Part shown: positions 6,390-10,216 of the stretch, in pieces | How positions within the stretch are numbered: position 1 is the stretch's first letter | How the letters are laid out: each line of letters opens with the position of its first letter | Origin: Thermoplasmata archaeon | Lineage (GTDB): Archaea; Thermoplasmatota; Thermoplasmata; Thermoplasmatales; Thermoplasmataceae | Assembly (NCBI GenBank): GCA_021806345.1 | Contig: JAJZXP010000412.1 | Location: 1 to 10,216, forward strand | DNA length: 10,216 nt | Direction: 5' to 3' | Position numbers and translations under genes: made by a program | Notes under the pieces: model-generated | Database searches by the model: none | What the model saw: only the letters and a program-made list of their open reading frames with translations | What the model was told of the DNA's origin: nothing

Positions 6390-7580
6390 ATGACAGATTT
6401 CCAATTATTCCATTTAATAGATTCTCCATTTTACAACAGTCGAATTAATGTCGTAAATGTCCCTAATTATCAAGAAAGTGGATTATTTACAATCTTTGTT
6501 GCAAATTTATTTTACCCAGCATTAATGCCAGAGTTTGGAAAATTAGTATCGCTTACCGTAACCTCTGACGACATCATCGATAAAATCAATGAATCCATTG
6601 GAAAGGAGAATGAAATTATCTTTGTAAATCCTCATTCAACTAAAATTAATGATAACTATGTTTCTTATGGACAAGTAAAACGAATCAAGTTACCAGAACA
6701 GCTATACCACCTATATCTAGACGTTATTAATTTTCAATTAGCAATTGATAAGCCTATCCTTCTTAGAAAAAATGAGCCAAGTGGACAGCATTTTGTTCCT
6801 ATATCGAGTTTTCGTTACTTTAGTGTTAAAAGTTCCACGAATTACGGGCCGATAAGTTTTGATTGCACATACAACGCCATGTTGTTCAAACTCACCAGAG
6901 AGGATTTTAAATTCTCAAAAAAAAGAGCTAGAACTGATTTAAGCAACAAATCAATTGAAACAGTTTCGATGCGTGCTAATATATTTTATTTAAACAGCAA
7001 TTCGTCAAATTTTGCTATGATGAACATAAATTGTGATTTTAAAATTTATAAAAAATTAGTTGAGAAGGGAGAGGGTTTATATATAGGCCACTTTTACACA
7101 ATTTACAACTTAAACAAATATGGTGAGCGGAAGGATTCAATTAATATCTTGATAAAAGCTGTTTTTTTTGATTATTCCTATGAAGCACTATTTCCCTTTT
7201 TGATTTCTAAAATACAATATAGCGGAATCTCGGTCCGGGCTGAAATTTCGAAATTATTTATCGAGGAAACACGAGCGAAAATACTTAGAGGATTTCAAGA
7301 ATCTATAATAAAAATAAGAACGACAAAAAGATGGTATAAAATAATAGAAGAAGCAAATCTTCTAAAAGTGGTTTTCGTATCCCCTAGTGTTATATTCAAG
7401 TTTCTAAAAGCATATGCACTGTTCGAGGGCGATAGAGCAATGTTATTAAATGTACTTTCTAGTGAGAATTTAATAGAATCTATTAGTAATTTTTTAAATT
7501 CTATCAGCAATAGTCACTTTTATGAGGGAAATTTGGTAAATGTAAATTTAAAAACTTTCCTCACGGAACCGGATCAATAA
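6390..7580 (+). CDS. Unrecognised 396-residue protein of the helicase operon
   Basis: I do not recognise a family. The protein appears soluble and mixed alpha/beta. The N-terminal 100 residues alternate strands and loops (NVVNVPNY, GLFTIFVANLFYP, NEIIFVNPHS), the middle is rich in aromatic strands (HFVPISSFRYFSV, GLYIGHFYTIYNL), and the last 100 residues look helical (EISKLFIEETRAKILRGF, FLKAYALFEGDRAMLL, IESISNFLNSI). No Walker, HKD, PD-(D/E)XK or zinc-finger motif is visible, and Cys is rare. It follows the PLD gene by 22 bases with a strong SD, so it is very likely made with the helicase and PLD protein as a third subunit, for example for target recognition. Dpd clusters hold several uncharacterised proteins (DpdD, DpdG, DpdH, DpdI), but I cannot assign it to any. 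The coding sequence is very AT-rich. Confidence 0.75.
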   Translation: MTDFQLFHLIDSPFYNSRINVVNVPNYQESGLFTIFVANLFYPALMPEFGKLVSLTVTSDDIIDKINESIGKENEIIFVNPHSTKINDNYVSYGQVKRIKLPEQLYHLYLDVINFQLAIDKPILLRKNEPSGQHFVPISSFRYFSVKSSTNYGPISFDCTYNAMLFKLTREDFKFSKKRARTDLSNKSIETVSMRANIFYLNSNSSNFAMMNINCDFKIYKKLVEKGEGLYIGHFYTIYNLNKYGERKDSINILIKAVFFDYSYEALFPFLISKIQYSGISVRAEISKLFIEETRAKILRGFQESIIKIRTTKRWYKIIEEANLLKVVFVSPSVIFKFLKAYALFEGDRAMLLNVLSSENLIESISNFLNSISNSHFYEGNLVNVNLKTFLTEPDQ

Positions 7581-7586
7581 CGATCA

Positions 7587-7619
7587 GTATATATTTTTAA
7601 AATGATAAGGCTTAAATTA
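7587..7619 (+). promoter_or_regulatory. Promoter-like region of the dpdA-like gene
   Basis: The 62-base gap after the 396-residue protein gene holds GTATATATTTTTAAA (7587-7601) and a weaker TTAAATTA (7612-7619). The latter lies about 27 bases before the ATG at 7643 and fits a leaderless start; the former would give a 5' leader of about 25 bases. The T-rich stretch could also help end the upstream transcript. No SD precedes the ATG, unlike the genes inside the helicase operon. Confidence 0.4.
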
Positions 7620-7642
7620 CTATAGGACCTATCGACTTGATC

Positions 7643-8851
7643 ATGTATCCTATATTTGTAGTAGACCGTCCCGCTTCTCTCCGCATATTGAGCGGCCTAA
7701 CTGAATATTCAGGAGAGTTTGGGATACTTGCACATGCATTCACAACAAACAACTTCAAAAAGAAATTCAATGAATTCGAATTGGCTTCTGTAAAGGTCGG
7801 GGACTCTGGTATTTACCAGGGGAAGGATATATCGTATAAGGATCTCTTTTCAGAATATGAAAAAATGGGGGTCACTCATGGTATCATAAAGGATCACTAC
7901 AGGGATCCAGTACAAACACTCAAGAGTGCGAAAAAAGCCATAAAAGTTTACAAAATGGGAAGAAAAAAAGGTTATTATAATTTTGAACTTGTGGGAGTTG
8001 CCCAAGGAGAAACAGTTGCTGATTACATTCACAGCTACATGGCCCAAAAAGAACTAGGTTACAAAATGGTCGCAATAGGTGGGTTACTTTACAAGATCGA
8101 AAATCACAAGAGAATGGTAAGGCTGGAAAATAATGTATTTTTGCGTAATGTCCTTACCGGAATAAGGCGAAAGTATCCCAACGATGAGTTATTTCCCCTA
8201 GGGGTATTCCATAGGAATAGGATGAAACTATTTTCAGATCTTAATATTTGGGGTGCAGATTACAAAGGATGGATTTTCAGGTATGACATAACGGAATCTC
8301 ACAGAGAAGGCAACAGATATGAGCAAGTAATATCATACATAAAGTCAAATATATTTGAATATATCAAAACTAATTTTTGTTCAGATTCGACAAAGAACCA
8401 GGAGAACAATGTGACCGCAAATAATAGGAAATGGAAACCTAATCGCTTGCTTATACTTTCATGCAGCATGAGCAAGGGGGAAGAATCCGGAAGGGCAATC
8501 AAAGTCTACCGGGGTGTAGCTTATAACCAGTTAAGGAAATACTATTCCAAAAATAATCACCTGGACGTTAAGATCATATCTGCCAAATATGGACTGATTG
8601 ACAAGAATGATTTCATTGATCCGTATGAAAACAAGATGAATGTTCGCTCCTCTGAAATTTATAAGCATGCCTTTAGAGAAGATCTTGACATATTGGCAAA
8701 TAAGTATGACGAGATTCTTGTATTCGGTGGGAAGAATTACAGAAATGTAGTGTCAGGATTTGACAAATTTCTGTTTACTCAAGGCAAAATAGGAGAGCAA
8801 CTTCACCAATTAAAGGAATGGTTATACCGAGATGCTACCAAAAAGAATTAA
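7643..8851 (+). CDS. dpdA: DpdA-like DNA 7-deazaguanine transglycosylase with C-terminal DUF6884/YaaA-like domain
   Basis: A protein of 402 residues from the ATG (a TTG lies two codons earlier). Residues 1-215 carry shortened tRNA-guanine-transglycosylase landmarks in order: DSGIYQ (54-59, as DSGGFQ), KDHYRDP (Asp84 and Asp88 in the substrate-binding region), GVAQGE (Gln121-Gly122, as GIVQGG), AIGGLLY (Gly146-Gly147), and GADYKGW with Asp206 as the likely nucleophile, in place of FDCVLPTR. Canonical TGT zinc ligands are not obvious. Residues about 266-390 look like DUF6884: LLILSCSMSK (Cys274, Lys278), VYRGVAY and ISAKYGLI (313-319). It lacks the PUA tail of archaeosine TGTs. DpdA swaps guanine in DNA for preQ0, later matured in bacteria. 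In archaea preQ0 is already made for archaeosine. Its place beside a helicase/PLD operon supports a DNA-modifying role. An RNA substrate cannot be excluded. Confidence 0.78.
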   Translation: MYPIFVVDRPASLRILSGLTEYSGEFGILAHAFTTNNFKKKFNEFELASVKVGDSGIYQGKDISYKDLFSEYEKMGVTHGIIKDHYRDPVQTLKSAKKAIKVYKMGRKKGYYNFELVGVAQGETVADYIHSYMAQKELGYKMVAIGGLLYKIENHKRMVRLENNVFLRNVLTGIRRKYPNDELFPLGVFHRNRMKLFSDLNIWGADYKGWIFRYDITESHREGNRYEQVISYIKSNIFEYIKTNFCSDSTKNQENNVTANNRKWKPNRLLILSCSMSKGEESGRAIKVYRGVAYNQLRKYYSKNNHLDVKIISAKYGLIDKNDFIDPYENKMNVRSSEIYKHAFREDLDILANKYDEILVFGGKNYRNVVSGFDKFLFTQGKIGEQLHQLKEWLYRDATKKN

Positions 8852-8874
8852 TAAACAAGAGACATCGAATAAGT

Positions 8875-9273
8875 ATGGCAGTAAATAATTTTATAACACA
8901 TAGACTGGGACTTTATAAGACCGCTTTTGACCTTAGTGAAGATGGAAATCTAGTGGATATTGATTATTCCGTCTCCGGACATGGCCATCTTTTAGTGAAG
9001 AAGGACAGAGATGATTACAGAGTTTTGATAAAGGCTCTCACAGATATAGCCCCTATCCCAATATCGCAAAATGAACTTGATAATTTTGATAAGTTCTTCC
9101 ATATATTTCTAACAACCGGAATTTATACTAAAAACTATGTGCTATTTTCAATACCAATTAATGAGGCCAAGAAGCTCATCAAAACGAACATTAGCCCTGA
9201 TGGAAAAGAGAACCTTTGGATAGACACGGAAAAGTATTCAAAATTCAAGGTTAGCAAGTTTACGTTACCCTAA
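8875..9273 (+). CDS. Unrecognised small protein downstream of the dpdA-like gene
   Basis: A protein of 132 residues if it starts at the ATG at 8875, 23 bases after the dpdA-like stop. The frame is also open from an ATG at 8818, which would overlap dpdA by 34 bases and give 151 residues. No strong SD favours either; I prefer 8875 because MAVNNFITHRLGLY reads like a natural N-terminus. Visible parts are a short beta region (DIDYSVSGHGHLLVKKD), a helical middle (NELDNFDKFFHIFLTTG) and a strand plus helix (YVLFSIPINEAKKLI) before a Lys-rich end. It has no catalytic motif I can defend. It is probably co-transcribed with the dpdA-like gene and may be a partner for DNA binding, base exchange or maturation of the inserted base. 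Confidence 0.6.
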   Translation: MAVNNFITHRLGLYKTAFDLSEDGNLVDIDYSVSGHGHLLVKKDRDDYRVLIKALTDIAPIPISQNELDNFDKFFHIFLTTGIYTKNYVLFSIPINEAKKLIKTNISPDGKENLWIDTEKYSKFKVSKFTLP

Positions 9274-9315
9274 CTTAAAACCACTACCGCCGTCACTATT
9301 TACGTAATTCTTAAT

Positions 9316-10074
9316 TCAAATAAACCTCCACCAGTACCCACATCCCCATCTATTCCTTCCATTGTGGTCCAGTGGATTGGCATAGTCGATCACTTTCTGT
9401 GGTTTTCCGAAGTTCTCCTCCATACCTTCGTCGAATGATGACAGATTCAAGAGATATGAACCTGGATGTCCATCCATTTTCTGCTTTAAGTCCCTGAGGT
9501 CATCAATGCTGAAACTGTGCCTGTACTTCTTTCCAGACGACAGGTATGGTGGATCCAGGTAAAACAACACCCTGGGCTTTGAGTACCGCTTCATAAGATC
9601 CCGGAAATCCATACGCTCTATGGTCCAGTCCCTCACATACACAAAGTTCTCTATGGTGAACCTCGACATGTGCGTGTTGCCCTTGAATCTCCTTCCGAAT
9701 GATCTACCGTCACCCATGAATGAATATGTCTGCAGATATATCAGCCTGAAGGCCGTTTCCACATCCCATGGATATCTTTTATCCCTCATCTCCATGAAGA
9801 TCTTCTCATGGGCAAATGCAACCCTTAGCTTTTTGATAAGCATATTTCTCTTCCAAGGGTCCTGGAGAACCTTGAATGTAACATACAGATCGGAATCAAT
9901 ATCATTATAGATCTTCATCTTCTTCCATTCATCAGGGATATTGAGGAGAACTTTGCCAGAACCACCAAACACGTCAACAACGGCATCAAATGAATTCATG
10001 CGATCCTGCAATATCGAAATTATGTCCTTCAGCTGATTAAATTTTCCTCCATAGTACCTGAATACTGATTTCAT
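9316..10074 (-). CDS. D12-class (Dam-like) N6-adenine DNA methyltransferase
   Basis: A protein of 252 residues from the ATG at 10074; a TTG seven codons upstream is less likely. The motif order is that of the D12/alpha group: FRYYGGK (5-11, motif X), DVFGGSGKV (34-42, S-adenosylmethionine loop), YNDID (56-60), a target-recognition stretch of about 110 residues, then the catalytic FYLDPPY (Asp174-Pro-Pro-Tyr177). It should transfer a methyl group to N6 of adenine; the site cannot be read from sequence. At 252 residues it is slightly short for the family, ending soon after an aromatic GYWWRFI tail. It is convergent with the dpdA-like unit, and its GC content is clearly higher than that of the helicase operon (29 of 60 bases at 9541-9600 against 19 of 60 at 4081-4140), so it may have a different origin. 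It could be a second self-mark for the neighbouring system, or an orphan. Confidence 0.85.
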   Translation of the reverse strand: MKSVFRYYGGKFNQLKDIISILQDRMNSFDAVVDVFGGSGKVLLNIPDEWKKMKIYNDIDSDLYVTFKVLQDPWKRNMLIKKLRVAFAHEKIFMEMRDKRYPWDVETAFRLIYLQTYSFMGDGRSFGRRFKGNTHMSRFTIENFVYVRDWTIERMDFRDLMKRYSKPRVLFYLDPPYLSSGKKYRHSFSIDDLRDLKQKMDGHPGSYLLNLSSFDEGMEENFGKPQKVIDYANPLDHNGRNRWGCGYWWRFI

Positions 10075-10102
10075 TATTGTCAAATACGCAATCAATTCAT
10101 GC

Positions 10103-10110
10103 TTATATTA
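10103..10110 (-). promoter_or_regulatory. TATA-like box of the methyltransferase gene
   Basis: TTATATTA (minus strand TAATATAA) lies about 32 bases before the ATG at 10074 with no SD between, in line with a leaderless or short-leader transcript. Confidence 0.4.
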
Positions 10111-10129
10111 TTTCTTATTGCTCAATAGA

Positions 10130-10138
10130 AAATTATTA
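10130..10138 (+). promoter_or_regulatory. TATA-like box for the gene running off the right end
   Basis: AAATTATTA is centred about 28 bases before the GTG at 10162, the same spacing seen for the other leaderless starts in this window. Confidence 0.3.
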
Positions 10139-10161
10139 GGTCAACAAAGTCATGTTACCTG

Positions 10162-10216
10162 GTGGATGCATTAAAAACCATAGAGAAACAATCCGGATTT
10201 CTCAGACTGATATCAT
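10162..10216 (+). CDS. N-terminus of a probable winged-helix regulator (cut by window end)
   Basis: A GTG start opens a frame that reads MDALKTIEKQSGFLRLIS to the window end (18 codons). The pattern of a short amphipathic helix followed by SGFLRLI resembles the start of small archaeal winged-helix transcription factors. A TATA-like box sits about 28 bases upstream. Another open frame from an ATG at 10153 (MLPGGCIKNH) is less protein-like. The gene is divergent from the methyltransferase, so it could regulate it. Identification from 18 residues is tentative. Confidence 0.45.
   Translation, partial: MDALKTIEKQSGFLRLIS

Noticed and set aside
7643..8851. The gene as a normal archaeosine tRNA-guanine transglycosylase
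   Set aside because: It is much shorter than archaeal TGTs, has no PUA-type end, has changed catalytic motifs and sits beside a defence-like operon. A DNA-acting DpdA-type role fits better, though an RNA substrate cannot be ruled out.
9620..9910. Plus-strand frame opposite the methyltransferase gene
   Set aside because: Antisense to a strongly supported D12 methyltransferase, with no motif of its own.
1..10216. CRISPR array, tRNA/rRNA gene, transposase or integrase
   Set aside because: I saw no regularly spaced repeats, no cloverleaf-like tRNA sequence, no rRNA-like stretch and no transposase or integrase motif on either strand.

Overview
The window looks like archaeal DNA, most probably from a Thermoplasmatota (Thermoplasma/Ferroplasma/Cuniculiplasma-type) genome. 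The reasons are small ribbon-helix-helix (RHH) regulators of the YRTLS(I/L)PE type, winged-helix proteins, heavy use of AGA/AGG arginine and ATA isoleucine codons, and TATA-like boxes about 26-32 bases before start codons that have no Shine-Dalgarno (SD) sequence. The last point fits leaderless mRNAs. Genes inside the operon do carry good GGAGG/GGTGA sites. The lineage is an inference from these traits.

Region 1 (1-757) is a regulator-rich border. It holds two paralogous, divergent RHH genes (16-198 minus, 298-468 plus) around an operator-like pair of 18-base repeats. A third RHH gene (505-657 minus) has its TATA box framed by a perfect 8-base inverted repeat.

Region 2 (758-7580, plus strand) is one tight transcription unit. 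Its genes are a tandem winged-helix regulator, a PD-(D/E)XK-type nuclease candidate, a 1333-residue SF2 helicase with several Cys clusters and a C-terminal DUF1998/MZB-like part, a small single-HKD phospholipase-D-fold protein, and a 396-residue protein I do not recognise. Helicase + DUF1998 + PLD is the core logic of DISARM (DrmA/DrmB/DrmC) and of the restriction arm of the Dpd system (DpdJ/DpdK).

Region 3 (7581-9273, plus strand) has its own promoter-like sequence. It begins with a DpdA-like protein: a tRNA-guanine-transglycosylase (TGT) fold fused to a YaaA/DUF6884-like C-terminal domain. DpdA enzymes insert 7-deazaguanine bases into DNA. A small unrecognised protein follows.

Region 4 (9316-10216) is convergent and higher in GC. 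It holds a D12-class (Dam-like) adenine DNA methyltransferase on the minus strand and the first 18 codons of a probable winged-helix regulator running off the right end.

Working model (inference): the window carries a compact archaeal defence island that marks self DNA with a 7-deazaguanine base made from the cell's own preQ0 (available from archaeosine synthesis), while the helicase/PLD/PD-(D/E)XK set attacks unmarked DNA. An adenine methyltransferase next door may add a second mark. No preQ0 synthesis genes, DpdB or DpdC are visible, no tRNA, rRNA, CRISPR array or transposase was found, and the two unrecognised proteins are the most open parts of the system.
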